The notes beneath the pieces are model-generated. The model saw only the letters and a list, made by a program, of their open reading frames with translations, did not search any database and had not been told where the DNA came from. A stretch of DNA of 53,020 nt from positions 1 through 53,020 of the forward strand of contig JAHQVJ010000027.1 of NCBI GenBank assembly GCA_019634415.1, in the 5' to 3' direction. A program made the translations under genes and the position numbers. The stretch is from Myxococcales bacterium. GTDB lineage: Bacteria > Myxococcota_A > UBA796 > GCA-2862545. Shown piece by piece: positions 1 to 8,375 of the stretch (its first letter is position 1; each line of letters starts with the position of its first letter).

Positions 1-1
1 G

Positions 2-511
2 CAACGCGGCGAGTCCCCCGACTACGAGGGCATGGCCACCACCCAGACCGTCCTGGGACCGTTCATGGCCCAGCCCATCGACTGGCCCCTCCTGGCGGGG
101 ACCACCCCGGTGGAGCGGCTCCAGTTCGAGGTCGGCCGGGCCGGCGTGTGGCTCGGCTCGTGCCTCGCAGATCCCAACATCGGGGACGGCGTCGACCTGT
201 TCGCCCCGTGTGACGACGCCGTGATGAGGCTTCCGTTCTCGACCTTCTCGGAGACAGAGGGCCGCTTCAACGACTGGGGTGGGCTGTGGTTCACCCCGGC
301 CCAGAGCACCTGTGCCCTCGCCCGGCAGCACAACCGCTACGAGCTGCAGGAGGACGGGCTGCTTCGCATCGACACCCTGCAGATCTACAGCCGGTTCTAC
401 GAGCCAGTGCGCAGCGAGCTCGACTGCTTCGGCCCGGAAGCCTCCCAGGACTTCGAGGGCCCCTGGGAGCTGTACTGGGCCACGACGATCCTCGCCGAGC
501 CCGAGCGCTGA
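2..511 (+). CDS. Hypothetical protein, C-terminal fragment (runs off the left edge)
   Basis: The reading frame is open from the first complete codon at position 2 to the TGA at 509-511, so the gene starts outside the window. The Met at 32 is only an internal candidate. The visible 169 residues are soluble-looking, with acidic and aromatic residues, five Cys and no transmembrane segment. I recognise no family motif. Cys content and the envelope-rich neighbourhood would suit a secreted protein, but the N-terminus that would show a signal peptide is missing. Composition matches the neighbouring genes, so this is probably a real coding tail. Confidence 0.55.
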   Translation, partial: QRGESPDYEGMATTQTVLGPFMAQPIDWPLLAGTTPVERLQFEVGRAGVWLGSCLADPNIGDGVDLFAPCDDAVMRLPFSTFSETEGRFNDWGGLWFTPAQSTCALARQHNRYELQEDGLLRIDTLQIYSRFYEPVRSELDCFGPEASQDFEGPWELYWATTILAEPER

Positions 512-540
512 TGACCGAGCTACGACTCGCACGCCGCTGG

Positions 541-546
541 TAGACT
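541..546 (+). promoter_or_regulatory. -10-like box TAGACT, likely leaderless start of the caspase-like gene
   Basis: TAGACT fits the TAnnnT pattern and ends 7 nt before the ATG at 554. No Shine-Dalgarno sequence lies between them. With a normal 6-7 nt spacing, transcription would begin at or next to the start codon. I see no convincing -35 element. Confidence 0.35.
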
Positions 547-553
547 CCGCCCC

Positions 554-2623
554 ATGTTCACGCGACTGTGCGCCTGTGCGGCGATGTTGGTGCTCCCGAC
601 CACCACCTTCGGGGGCATCGTGCTCAACCGGTACGATGCCGCTCTGGCGCCCGCTGAGCGGGATCCCCTGCAGCGAGCGTACGACAAGTCCGATCACGGG
701 ATCTCCCTGGCCACCTACGAGCGCTGGGTGGCCCTGTCGAAGGCGCCCTGCACCCCGCGAGAGACACCGCGAGCCACCGCGCTGGCCATCAGCGTCGACA
801 CCATCCACGATCCCGGCTCCACCATCCAGCTCAACACCTCGGGCGATCGGTCCTTCATGGCGTCGCTGTTCCGCTCGAAGGGCGTCGACACCGTCACGGA
901 GCTACACGAGCCCACCCACTCCGTGGTGCAGGAAGCGCTGACGAAGGCACTCGAGAGCTCGGTCTGCGGCGATCGGGTGTACCTGTCTTACGCGGGCACG
1001 GGCGTGCATCTGCAGGGTCGCTCGGGTCCCACCTCCTCGATCCTGTTCAAGGACAGCGCGCTGGACTGCCTGGTGCGCTCCCAGTGCGACGATCCGCGCA
1101 CCCTGACCAGCGACGACCTGGCGACCTTCGTGATGGCGGCGCGGAACCGTGGGGTCACCCCCGTGCTGTTCATGGACTCCTGCCACGGCACCGACATCGG
1201 AGAGCGGGGAGCCGAGCCGGTGTGGAGCCATCACTCGGCACCTGACCGCACGCCCCTCACGCTGCAGGAAGGCGCCGCGGAGTTCGCCGCGTTCTTCGCC
1301 GCCGACCCGGAGTCCGTCGCCTTGGAGATCCGCGACGAAGACGCCGTGGGAGGCGCCTTCACCTTCGGCTTGGCGCAGGCCCTGCGCGGCTCGGAGCACC
1401 CCACCCCCCGCACCGTGGCCGACGGCGTGACTGCCCACCTGGCCCGCGTCACGCCCGATCAGGTGCCGCTGATCCAGGCCTCGGATCCCGATCTACCGCT
1501 GTTCGGCCATGCCGCTCGGGAGACGCGCGGAGCGGCGCAGCTCGCCGACGGCGCGCGCATCGAGCTGACGGCCCGAGGGCTGCGACGAGGAGAGAACGGA
1601 GAGCGCTGGCTACGTGTGCCCAGCGACAAACGCGTCACCCTGCGCGGACGGGTGCGACCCGCCACGGGCGTTCAGCAGCTGCTCGTGGGCGGCAGCCCGG
1701 TGGCTCTGAACCGAGGCGGCAGCTTCGAGACCACGGTGACCGCTCCCGCCGACGAGGGAGCGGTGCCGCTGATGGTGACCGCGGTGTTCGAGGACTTCTC
1801 GCTGAAGACCGAGCCGCTGAAGGTGGTGCGGCCTGCAGCCACCGAGCACCTCGTGCAGGGATCGCGCTACGCATTGCTCATCGGTGTGCAGGACTACCCC
1901 GCCGAGGGGCTCGACAGCCTCACCACGCCCCTGGCCGACATCGACGCCGTCCACAGCGCCCTCACCGAGGGGTACGGCTTCACCACCACCCTGCAGGACG
2001 ATGCAGGCAACGACCACTCCCTCGTGCTGCAGAACCCCACGGCGCGTCAGATCTTGCAGGCGCTGGAGCTGCTGGTGAACCACGCGCGGCCCGACGACCA
2101 GGTGCTCGTCTACTACGCGGGTCACAGCGCCATCCCCACCGACCTCGAGCAGGCCTACTGGCTGCCCACCAACGCCGACGCGCGCTCCACGGTGGACTGG
2201 GTGTCCGCCGATCGGGTGCGCGATCAGATCAAGCGCATGGCCGCCACCAGCGTGCTGGTGGTGTCGGACTCCTGCTACTCGGCAGCCCTCACACGGGCGC
2301 TGGACACCGAGGAAGAGGCTCCCGGTGGCGGCTCGAAGCGAGGCGCGTTGCTCACCCGCGTCACCCAGTCCCGCTCGAGGCTGCTCATCAGCAGCGGCGC
2401 CTTCGAGCCCGTGCTCGATGGCGGCGGCTCGGGGCACAGCGTGTTCGCGCGCGCGCTACTCACGGGCCTGCAGGAGCAGCAAGCCGACGCCTTCACCTCG
2501 GCAGAGCTGTTCGTGCCCTTGCGCGAGCGGGTGGTGGGCCAGTCGCAGCAGGAGCCGCAGCGCCGTGTGTACCAGGGCTCCGGCCACGACGCTGGCGACT
2601 TCGTCTTCGTGCGCACCGACTGA
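554..2623 (+). CDS. Exported protein with two caspase-like (peptidase C14) domains
   Basis: 689 aa. Residues 1-20 look like a Sec signal peptide (MFTRLCACAA then a hydrophobic stretch). The C-terminal domain (about 438-685) is a standard C14 fold: ALLIGVQDY strand, catalytic His in YYAGHS (H524) and catalytic Cys in VVSDSCYS (C574). The N-terminal domain (about 75-320) has the same plan. Its Cys is kept in FMDSCHG (C210), but the His position reads SYAGTG (T149), so it is probably inactive or regulatory. A short beta-rich linker (about 330-430) separates the two. The family consists of cysteine proteases cleaving after Arg/Lys or Asp; the substrate here is unknown. It faces a TIR-ParA unit convergently, but the signal peptide places it outside the cytoplasm. 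The start is supported only by the signal peptide and a close TAGACT box. Confidence 0.85.
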   Translation: MFTRLCACAAMLVLPTTTFGGIVLNRYDAALAPAERDPLQRAYDKSDHGISLATYERWVALSKAPCTPRETPRATALAISVDTIHDPGSTIQLNTSGDRSFMASLFRSKGVDTVTELHEPTHSVVQEALTKALESSVCGDRVYLSYAGTGVHLQGRSGPTSSILFKDSALDCLVRSQCDDPRTLTSDDLATFVMAARNRGVTPVLFMDSCHGTDIGERGAEPVWSHHSAPDRTPLTLQEGAAEFAAFFAADPESVALEIRDEDAVGGAFTFGLAQALRGSEHPTPRTVADGVTAHLARVTPDQVPLIQASDPDLPLFGHAARETRGAAQLADGARIELTARGLRRGENGERWLRVPSDKRVTLRGRVRPATGVQQLLVGGSPVALNRGGSFETTVTAPADEGAVPLMVTAVFEDFSLKTEPLKVVRPAATEHLVQGSRYALLIGVQDYPAEGLDSLTTPLADIDAVHSALTEGYGFTTTLQDDAGNDHSLVLQNPTARQILQALELLVNHARPDDQVLVYYAGHSAIPTDLEQAYWLPTNADARSTVDWVSADRVRDQIKRMAATSVLVVSDSCYSAALTRALDTEEEAPGGGSKRGALLTRVTQSRSRLLISSGAFEPVLDGGGSGHSVFARALLTGLQEQQADAFTSAELFVPLRERVVGQSQQEPQRRVYQGSGHDAGDFVFVRTD

Positions 2624-2631
2624 GGACGATC

Positions 2632-2662
2632 GCAGCGAGGCACAGTCAGTGTGCCTGGCTGC
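2632..2662. terminator. Hairpin between convergent genes (bidirectional terminator candidate)
   Basis: GCAGC-g-AGGCACA, loop GTCAG, TGTGCCT-g-GCTGC forms a 12-bp stem broken by one G/G mismatch. It lies just after the caspase-like stop and overlaps the stop codon of the minus-strand gene. There is no T tract on either strand, so rho-independent termination would be weak. Confidence 0.5.
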
Positions 2663-3068
2663 GCCGCTGCTGTACCGCCCTGGCCGCCTTCTTGAGCCCA
2701 TCCTGGCCGATCAGCGGCTCCATGTGCTCGATGAACTTCGGAAGGGACCGCACCCTCGATCGGCCGGGCATGCGCTGCCCCAGCGACGGAGCGATGTGGT
2801 CGTACATGCCCCGGAGCACGTCCTTCGTGACCATGTCGCTGGTGGCCAGGATGTCCCCCACCAGCACCTCGAAGTCGGTCTTGGGTCGACCCGACTTCCG
2901 GCGCTTCTTCGCGGACAGGTGCTCGACGACCGCAGTGAGCAGTGCCTCCTTCCCCATCGCGTTGCAGTCGTCGAGGAGGCTGGCAAAGTGCGCCTTCGTG
3001 ATCTTGACGGCAGCGCTGCCGTTGCCTCGCTTGATGCGCTCGAGCAGTTGCTTGGTCTTGTGATGCAT
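2646..3068 (-). CDS. Small basic protein, partner of the TIR-ParA fusion
   Basis: 140 aa, rich in Lys/Arg and predicted helical, with no signal peptide or membrane segment. I do not recognise a family. The centre contains a basic patch (SAKKRRKSGRPKTDFE), followed by amphipathic helices and a basic tail (VQQRRSQAH). The ATG has an AGAGGA ribosome site 7-8 nt upstream. The gene starts 14 bp after the stop of the TIR-ParA gene on the same strand, so the two are almost certainly co-transcribed. By analogy with ParA partners it could be a nucleic-acid-binding or adaptor protein that stimulates the ATPase. That is inference from position and charge only. Confidence 0.7.
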   Translation of the reverse strand: MHHKTKQLLERIKRGNGSAAVKITKAHFASLLDDCNAMGKEALLTAVVEHLSAKKRRKSGRPKTDFEVLVGDILATSDMVTKDVLRGMYDHIAPSLGQRMPGRSRVRSLPKFIEHMEPLIGQDGLKKAARAVQQRRSQAH

Positions 3069-3082
3069 GGGTGGATCCTCTG

Positions 3083-4405
3083 CTAGGTCGGATTTCCGTG
3101 GACGATGCGGGCATAGAACTCGTCGACGAACGGTTCCAGGACACTGTCTGCTCCCGAGGTCTGCTCCAGGAACTTCGAGGCCGTGCGATTCGCGTCGTCG
3201 AGGGTGGACAGAATGGTGGGCACGAGGCGCCGGTCGTGCGGGACCTCGGTGGTCATCAAGGTCGGCGCCATGAGGGAAGCCCCCGGAGCGAAGTCGTCGT
3301 CGCCCTCGCGGATCCGACGCATCAGCGCAGCCTGTCCCCGCGGCACCTGCCGCTTGTGGACTTTGTTGAACATCGCCGAGATGTGGGGCCTCGGCACGTC
3401 GGACAGGTGGCGCTCCAGGAACTTGTCGACGAACACGAAGCCGCGACGACCGAAGTTGTCGGGCGTGATCGGGACGAAGAGATGGTCGCTGCGCAGCGCG
3501 CAGTGAGTGAGGGGCGACACGCTCGGGTTGCAGTCGATCACGATGAAGTCGTAGTGGCTCCGGAAGCGACGCAGGCCCGCCTCGAAGTTGTGCACCACGT
3601 GGTGCCGGCTCACGCCGAACTCGTCGAAGTAGCGAACGGCGGCGAAGTCGCCCACGACCACGTCGAACAACCCTCCCTCGGCGCCGCCCAGCCGGACCGG
3701 TAGCGCATCGAACACCGCGGGGGTCTCCGTGGGGCCCTGCATCAGCGGATCGAAGTCACTCCGCCGGGGCTTCCCCACCAGCATCGGCTCGCACAGGCCC
3801 ACCACGGTGGCGTTCGTCGCCGCGCGCTTGTCGATGGTGGTGGGCCCCACGAACAGCTCCGTCAGGCTCTGCTGCGGATCGAGATCGATCATCAGCACGG
3901 AGTGCGCTCTGCGCGACGCCGAGCCTCGCGCGATGCGAGCCGCGAACTGCGCCGCCAGCGTCGTCTTGCCCACCCCTCCCTTCATGTTGAAGAAGGAGAT
4001 CACGTGCGCGCGTGTGACGGTGCGGACCACACGTCGGGCGATTTCGTTCAGCAACCCCTCGACCAAGTACTCGCCGCTCACATAGGCGGTGTGGCCCACC
4101 TTCTCGGCCCACCACGGCCAACGTCTCAGATCCCCGAGAACCACAGGAATGACGTGCACCCCCTGCGACCGAGCGCACTCGAACTCCAGCTTCACGAAAT
4201 CACTGGACTCGGACCACTGGGTGAGAAAGAGCAACACCACGTGGGACTGAGAGATCAGCTCGCGCAGGCGAGGCGTCAGCGGCTCTCCCGCCGTGATCTG
4301 CTCGTGGTCGATGAGGACCTCGAGGTCCTCCTCGGCGAGCCGCTTGCGGATCCGCTCTACCCGGCCGGCGTCTTGGTGCGAGTAGGACATGAACACCCGG
4401 TACAT
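3083..4405 (-). CDS. TIR domain fused to a ParA/MinD-type ATPase
   Basis: 440 aa, cytosolic. Residues 1-125 are a TIR domain: FMSYSHQDAGRV box 1, then SQSHVVLLFLTQWS, then FVKLEFECA. E74 aligns with the catalytic Glu of NAD-cleaving TIR domains (WVxxE). Residues 133-430 are a ParA/SIMIBI ATPase with deviant Walker A MKGGVGKTT (142-149), the IDLDPQQSLTE motif and Walker B YDFIVIDCNPS. ParA proteins dimerise with ATP on DNA, while TIR domains deplete NAD or make signalling nucleotides. A fusion suggests ATP- or DNA-state control of a TIR effector. No ParB or parS is visible. The start has a GGAGGAAGG ribosome site that lies in a palindrome. I know no characterised system with exactly this architecture. 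Confidence 0.85.
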   Translation of the reverse strand: MYRVFMSYSHQDAGRVERIRKRLAEEDLEVLIDHEQITAGEPLTPRLRELISQSHVVLLFLTQWSESSDFVKLEFECARSQGVHVIPVVLGDLRRWPWWAEKVGHTAYVSGEYLVEGLLNEIARRVVRTVTRAHVISFFNMKGGVGKTTLAAQFAARIARGSASRRAHSVLMIDLDPQQSLTELFVGPTTIDKRAATNATVVGLCEPMLVGKPRRSDFDPLMQGPTETPAVFDALPVRLGGAEGGLFDVVVGDFAAVRYFDEFGVSRHHVVHNFEAGLRRFRSHYDFIVIDCNPSVSPLTHCALRSDHLFVPITPDNFGRRGFVFVDKFLERHLSDVPRPHISAMFNKVHKRQVPRGQAALMRRIREGDDDFAPGASLMAPTLMTTEVPHDRRLVPTILSTLDDANRTASKFLEQTSGADSVLEPFVDEFYARIVHGNPT

Positions 4406-4409
4406 CCTT

Positions 4410-4424
4410 CCTCCGCGTCGGAGG
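4410..4424 (-). promoter_or_regulatory. Palindrome containing the Shine-Dalgarno of the TIR-ParA gene
   Basis: On the minus strand, CCTCCG-ACG-CGGAGG is a perfect 6-bp inverted repeat with a 3-nt loop, followed by AAGG and the ATG. The right arm is the ribosome binding site. If the whole palindrome is transcribed it would hide the site in a hairpin. A TAGGGT box (4425-4430) directly upstream could instead make this an operator at the transcription start. Confidence 0.45.
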
Positions 4425-4506
4425 ACCCTACCTCACCTGAACGAAATCATGCCAGAAAGGGCTGCCTTTTTTCGAGGAGTAATTTCCGCAAGCCAGTCGT
4501 CGCGTG

Positions 4507-4744
4507 TCAGAGCGCCTCGGCCACGCCGAACCGCTCGTCTCGAAACCACTGATGGGTGGGGTCGGCGTGCTGGCGCGGATGCCACAGCGCGTCCAGCGTG
4601 CCCGTCCACCCCCACCGAGCGCAGCCGCACCCGGGGCGCCTGGCGCGACAGCGTGCGCAACAGCTCCGGCAGCACCAACGTCTCGGTGTAGTCGGTGGAG
4701 GCCAGCGTGAAGGTGGACGTGGACGTGGCGATGCCTTGGCCACC
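4507..4744 (-). pseudogene. Remnant of a LysR-type regulator (effector-binding domain)
   Basis: Reading the minus strand from 4744 gives a stretch typical of the start of a LysR effector domain: TFTLASTDYTETLVLPELL, then RTLSRQAPRVRLRSVGV. Near 4605 the frame breaks, and a second frame continues with LDALWHPRQHADPTHQWFRDERFGV to a stop at 4507. The N-terminal helix-turn-helix and most of the effector domain are absent. The piece sits between the TIR-ParA operon and another truncated gene, so this looks like a deletion scar. The match rests on pattern recognition alone. Confidence 0.5.
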
Positions 4745-4752
4745 ACGGCCCG

Positions 4753-5097
4753 GTGGCGGTGCCGCTGCTCACGATGCCTCGCCTGGGCAGCCTCGTGCTT
4801 CGGGACGCCTCGGCCCCCGTACAGATCGTCCACGTGCCCACGCCCCACGCCGACGACATGGTGATGCCCGTGGCCCTCGACACCACAACCGGGGACTCCG
4901 TGGCCTTCGTGGCCGACATCGGCAACCCCTTCCCCTTCGGCTTCAGCTTTCCGGAGTGGGTGCTACCGCTCGACGATCACATCGTCCGCTACGGCCTCGA
5001 CACCACCGCACTGCGCTTCGCGGGCGGGCACGGTGGTGTCGGCTCCCATCAGGAGTTCGCCGACTTCGTGGCCTTCGTGCGGTCCCAGCTGCCCTGA
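4753..5097 (+). pseudogene. C-terminal fragment of a metallo-beta-lactamase-fold-like protein
   Basis: About 114 aa in frame up to the TGA at 5095-5097. The order HVPTPHADDMVM, then VAFVADIGNPFPFGF, then RFAGGHGGVGSHQEFADF resembles the second half of an MBL-fold hydrolase (metal-ligand H/D strand, the D of a VxD strand, and the late GHG loop). The N-terminal HxHxDH metal site is missing, and the only upstream start is a GTG at 4753 with no ribosome site. It abuts the LysR remnant, which supports a rearranged locus. It could still be a short expressed protein; the family call is moderate. Confidence 0.45.
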
Positions 5098-5106
5098 GGC
5101 AGCAGA

Positions 5107-5604
5107 TCAGAGCTGCTTGGGATCGTCCCGCTTCAGGCACGCCCCGGCGGCCGTGGCCTCGGCGGTCGCCGAGACGGTGACCACGCAGCTCCAGACCCCG
5201 TTCGCGTCGGGTGGGTTCTCCTGCACCTGCGGGGCTGCGGGCGTGACCACACAGGTTCCCGGATTGGAGAGCCCCACGCAGGGCTCGGGGCAGGTGAAGG
5301 AAACGGCGTCTCCCTCACACTCCTCGAGGGCGGCCTCGTCCACTCGCTCCTGAGCCGCCACGGACTCGGGCTCGTCCTCGTACCCGCGACACGAGCCGGT
5401 TCCCAACCAGAAGTCGTCGGGGGTGTACGTGATCACCTCGCTGTCCTCACCGTCGTAGGTGACCTCGGTGAGCCCGGTGGGGCACTGCAGCGCCACCACG
5501 GTGGCTGCCCGCCACAACGCGTCGGCATCGGCGTGTTCCACCCCATCCTCTGCCACGCAGGCACCGCCCACGCACAGCACCACACCCATCCACAGTCCTC
5601 GCAT
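5107..5604 (-). CDS. Cys-rich hypothetical lipoprotein
   Basis: 165 aa. The start at 5604 is chosen over an upstream Met because AGGAGG lies 7 nt before it and a lipoprotein signal (MRGLWMGVVLCVGGAC) begins there. The mature part carries at least seven Cys after the lipobox Cys, in pairs such as TCPEPC and TCVV, suggesting disulphides in an envelope-located protein. No catalytic motif or known family was recognised. It is convergent with the MBL-like fragment (9 bp between stops) and downstream of, but separate from, the regulator to its right. Confidence 0.7.
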   Translation of the reverse strand: MRGLWMGVVLCVGGACVAEDGVEHADADALWRAATVVALQCPTGLTEVTYDGEDSEVITYTPDDFWLGTGSCRGYEDEPESVAAQERVDEAALEECEGDAVSFTCPEPCVGLSNPGTCVVTPAAPQVQENPPDANGVWSCVVTVSATAEATAAGACLKRDDPKQL

Positions 5605-5710
5605 CACAGACCTCCTGGTTGCCCCGTCCCAACCTAGGAAGACCGCCCCCGAGTCACGGTCGCACGCCGTCGCACAATGTCGCGCTCTGAGCAATACCCG
5701 AGCTATCGAG

Positions 5711-8263
5711 TCAGGATCCCGACGCCATCACACCCAGCTCTCGCTCCAGCCCATGGAGCCGACGCCACCACAGCGGACTCGCCCGATGCGTCGAGAGCGT
5801 GTGCCGTGCCCGCTCCATCCACTGCGCGGCGTCGGCCAGATCTCCCCGCAGCACCTGAACGCGCGCTCGCTGCGTCCACACGTGGGCCAAGGACACAGGG
5901 GCCTGCGCCTCCCGCACCTCCGCCTCGGCCTCCCGAAGTGCGGCCAGTCCTTCGTCGAGGCGGCCCAGTCGCACCAGCGCCTGGCCCAGGAACGCCCGGA
6001 ACCAGCTCAGGCCCGTCACCACCTGTGTGGTGGCGAGGATCTGCACCGCCTCCTCGAGGTGGGGCAGCGCACGCTCGGCGTCGGGTCGCTCCTCCTCGAG
6101 GTGCCACACCCCGACGTTGCCCTCACCCACCCCGCCCATGATCCGATTGCCCGCGCTCCGGTACAGCTCCAAGCCCTCCACCAGCAGACGACGACCTTCT
6201 CGGCGACGGGACGTGGCACAGAGCAGCAGCCCCAGGTTGGACACGGCGGTGGCTTCGACGTCGATCACGGCGAGGGGCCGCAGCCGCGCCAGCCCCTCTC
6301 GGAGCATCTCCTCCGCAGGCTCGAACCGGTCGAGGGCCTCTAGCGCGCTCCCGACCCGCACCAGCGCACCAGCCTCGGCCACGGGATGTCCCAGGGAGCG
6401 GCGCAGCGTCAGCGCCTCCTCGAACAAGACCAGCGCACGGTCCGCGCGACCCTGCTGGCTCCACAGCACCCCCAGATCCCCCAAGGCCAGCGCCAAGGCA
6501 TCCCGGTCCGGGCCCGTGCGCAGGGCCGCGACGGCCTGCTCCGCCAGTCCACGGGCTTCGTCCACATCTGAGCAGAGCACCGCCAGCAGGCTGATCAGCT
6601 GCGCCTCCTCGGCAGTCTGCGCACGTCGACGAGCAAGCTGAAGCCCGTCGGCGGCCATGGCGCGTGCGCGCGCTGGATCGCCGCCCAAGGCCACCAGCCA
6701 AGCCAGCCGACCGAGGGCCCGTAGCGACCGCGGAGGGGATGCATGCTCCATGCACCAGGTCAGCAGTCGCGTGGCTGTCTCGACCTCTCCGACACGCTCG
6801 AGGACCCGCGCGGCGACGATCCACAGCCGCGCCTGGGCCTCGGGCTCGGGATGCACGACGTCCGCCAAGCGGCGAGCCAGATCGACCGCCGCGCCCTGCC
6901 GTCCCTCCTCCACGAGACGCTGAAGGAGCACGGGCCCCACCGCGGCAAGCACCGCAAGGTCGGCCACCCGCGACACCACCGCCATCAGCTCCTGGGTGGG
7001 AGCCTCGTCGGCGAGCCTGGACATCAGCCGTGCGTGCGCGGCGACCGCCTCCGACCAGTCACCGCACCGCCGAGCCTGCTGTCGCACGAAGGCGCGCACG
7101 GTGTCGAGCAAGCACATCCGCCCCGCGACCGCACGCGACAACAAGCTGTGATCCCGAAGGATCTGCAGCGACGCCAGCCCTCCCGTTCCGAGCAGCGCCT
7201 CCGCCCAGGCCACCTCGAACGCCCCCTCGAAGGAGGACAGCCACATCAGCGCACGCCGGTCCGCCTCCTCCAGCACGTTCCACGACACGGCGAAGGTGGC
7301 GCGCAGCCCCCGCGACGGGTGCTCCAGCAGCGCCATGGGGTCGTCCAGACGCGCCACGAGCTGGGCGGGCTCGAACAAGCTGCAGCGAGCCGCACACAGC
7401 TCCAGCGCCAGGGGCAGCCCGTCCAGACGTGCCACGAGGGCATCGAGGGTGTCGGCGTGGGTGCGCGCTCCCACACCCGGACTCACGGCCTCCGCGCGCT
7501 CGAGGAACAAGGCCCTGGCCGCAGACGCATGCAGCCCCTCCAGCCGGATCAGGTGCTCCCCCAGCACACCCAAGACGCGGCGGCTGGCCACCAGCACGCA
7601 CACCTCGGAGGTCTGCGCCACGAGCTGCGCCACCTGGGCACCAGGTCCGGGATCGTCCACGAAGACGACGGGCCGGTGCTGCTGCGCCAAGGCCCGCAAC
7701 GGGTCGGAGCGCGCCGGCAGCTCGCCCGCGCGCCGGAGGGCCGCCACCCAGGCGTCGTCGTCGTCGAAGGGGCCCGCCACCTCCCACACCGATCGACCCG
7801 TACGCGCGAGATGGGCAGTCACCGCCCGAGCGAGCGTGGTCTTGCCCGCTCCCCCTGGCCCGACCACCGTGACCACGCGCACCTGGCGATGCAGCGCCGC
7901 CAGGCACTGCTGGAGCTCCTCGGCGCGACCCACCAGCGTGTGCGATGGGGGTCCACCCAACACGAGCCGGTAGCCCTCACCGTACTCGGACAGCACGTGC
8001 ACCGGCGAGGCGGGGTCCCGCTCGATCTTCCTGCGCAGCCGAGCCACGGCGTGGTCCACCGCCCGGGTGACGGCACCGCGCCGATACCGCCACACCTCGC
8101 GCAGCAGCTCCTCGCGCCCCACCACCCGCTCAGTGCGCTCCGCCAGGTACCGTAGCAGCGCGGCCTCCCGAGCACTCAGGCGATGCGTCGCCCCGTCGCG
8201 CTCGACCCGTCGAGTCGACAGCCACACAGTGCAGGAAGACAGCTCGAGGCGGTCGGCAGACAT
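5711..8263 (-). CDS. Winged-helix transcription regulator with STAND ATPase and TPR repeats
   Basis: 850 aa. Residues 1-105 are an OmpR/PhoB-type winged helix (LSAREAALLRYLAER, then RRGAVTRAVDHAVARLRRK, then the wing LSEYGEGYRLV). Residues 107-400 form a STAND/NB-ARC-like NTPase with P-loop GPGGAGKT (135-142), Walker B VVFVDD (199-204) and a CVLVASRRVL sensor. The rest (about 400-850) is helical TPR-like repeats with frequent AEAxxxL motifs. Such proteins are ATP-gated activators whose repeats sense a ligand or partner. Start: ATG at 8263 with AGGGG just upstream; a TACCCT box at 8271-8276 is close enough for a very short leader. The regulated genes are not evident; the divergent HEAT/TPR gene is the nearest candidate. 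Confidence 0.85.
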   Translation of the reverse strand: MSADRLELSSCTVWLSTRRVERDGATHRLSAREAALLRYLAERTERVVGREELLREVWRYRRGAVTRAVDHAVARLRRKIERDPASPVHVLSEYGEGYRLVLGGPPSHTLVGRAEELQQCLAALHRQVRVVTVVGPGGAGKTTLARAVTAHLARTGRSVWEVAGPFDDDDAWVAALRRAGELPARSDPLRALAQQHRPVVFVDDPGPGAQVAQLVAQTSEVCVLVASRRVLGVLGEHLIRLEGLHASAARALFLERAEAVSPGVGARTHADTLDALVARLDGLPLALELCAARCSLFEPAQLVARLDDPMALLEHPSRGLRATFAVSWNVLEEADRRALMWLSSFEGAFEVAWAEALLGTGGLASLQILRDHSLLSRAVAGRMCLLDTVRAFVRQQARRCGDWSEAVAAHARLMSRLADEAPTQELMAVVSRVADLAVLAAVGPVLLQRLVEEGRQGAAVDLARRLADVVHPEPEAQARLWIVAARVLERVGEVETATRLLTWCMEHASPPRSLRALGRLAWLVALGGDPARARAMAADGLQLARRRAQTAEEAQLISLLAVLCSDVDEARGLAEQAVAALRTGPDRDALALALGDLGVLWSQQGRADRALVLFEEALTLRRSLGHPVAEAGALVRVGSALEALDRFEPAEEMLREGLARLRPLAVIDVEATAVSNLGLLLCATSRRREGRRLLVEGLELYRSAGNRIMGGVGEGNVGVWHLEEERPDAERALPHLEEAVQILATTQVVTGLSWFRAFLGQALVRLGRLDEGLAALREAEAEVREAQAPVSLAHVWTQRARVQVLRGDLADAAQWMERARHTLSTHRASPLWWRRLHGLERELGVMASGS

Positions 8264-8270
8264 CCCCTGG

Positions 8271-8276
8271 AGGGTA
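8271..8276 (-). promoter_or_regulatory. -10-like box TACCCT for the STAND regulator
   Basis: TACCCT on the minus strand ends 7 nt before the ATG at 8263, the same close arrangement seen upstream of 554. No clear -35 was found. Confidence 0.3.
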
Positions 8277-8375
8277 GGACCCCAAGGACACACCCGCAAC
8301 ACCCTCGCCGCTGCCGTGATGGCAATTCACAAACCTCTCGCAAGAGCAGCATCAGACCCCGGAATAGGCGGACCC

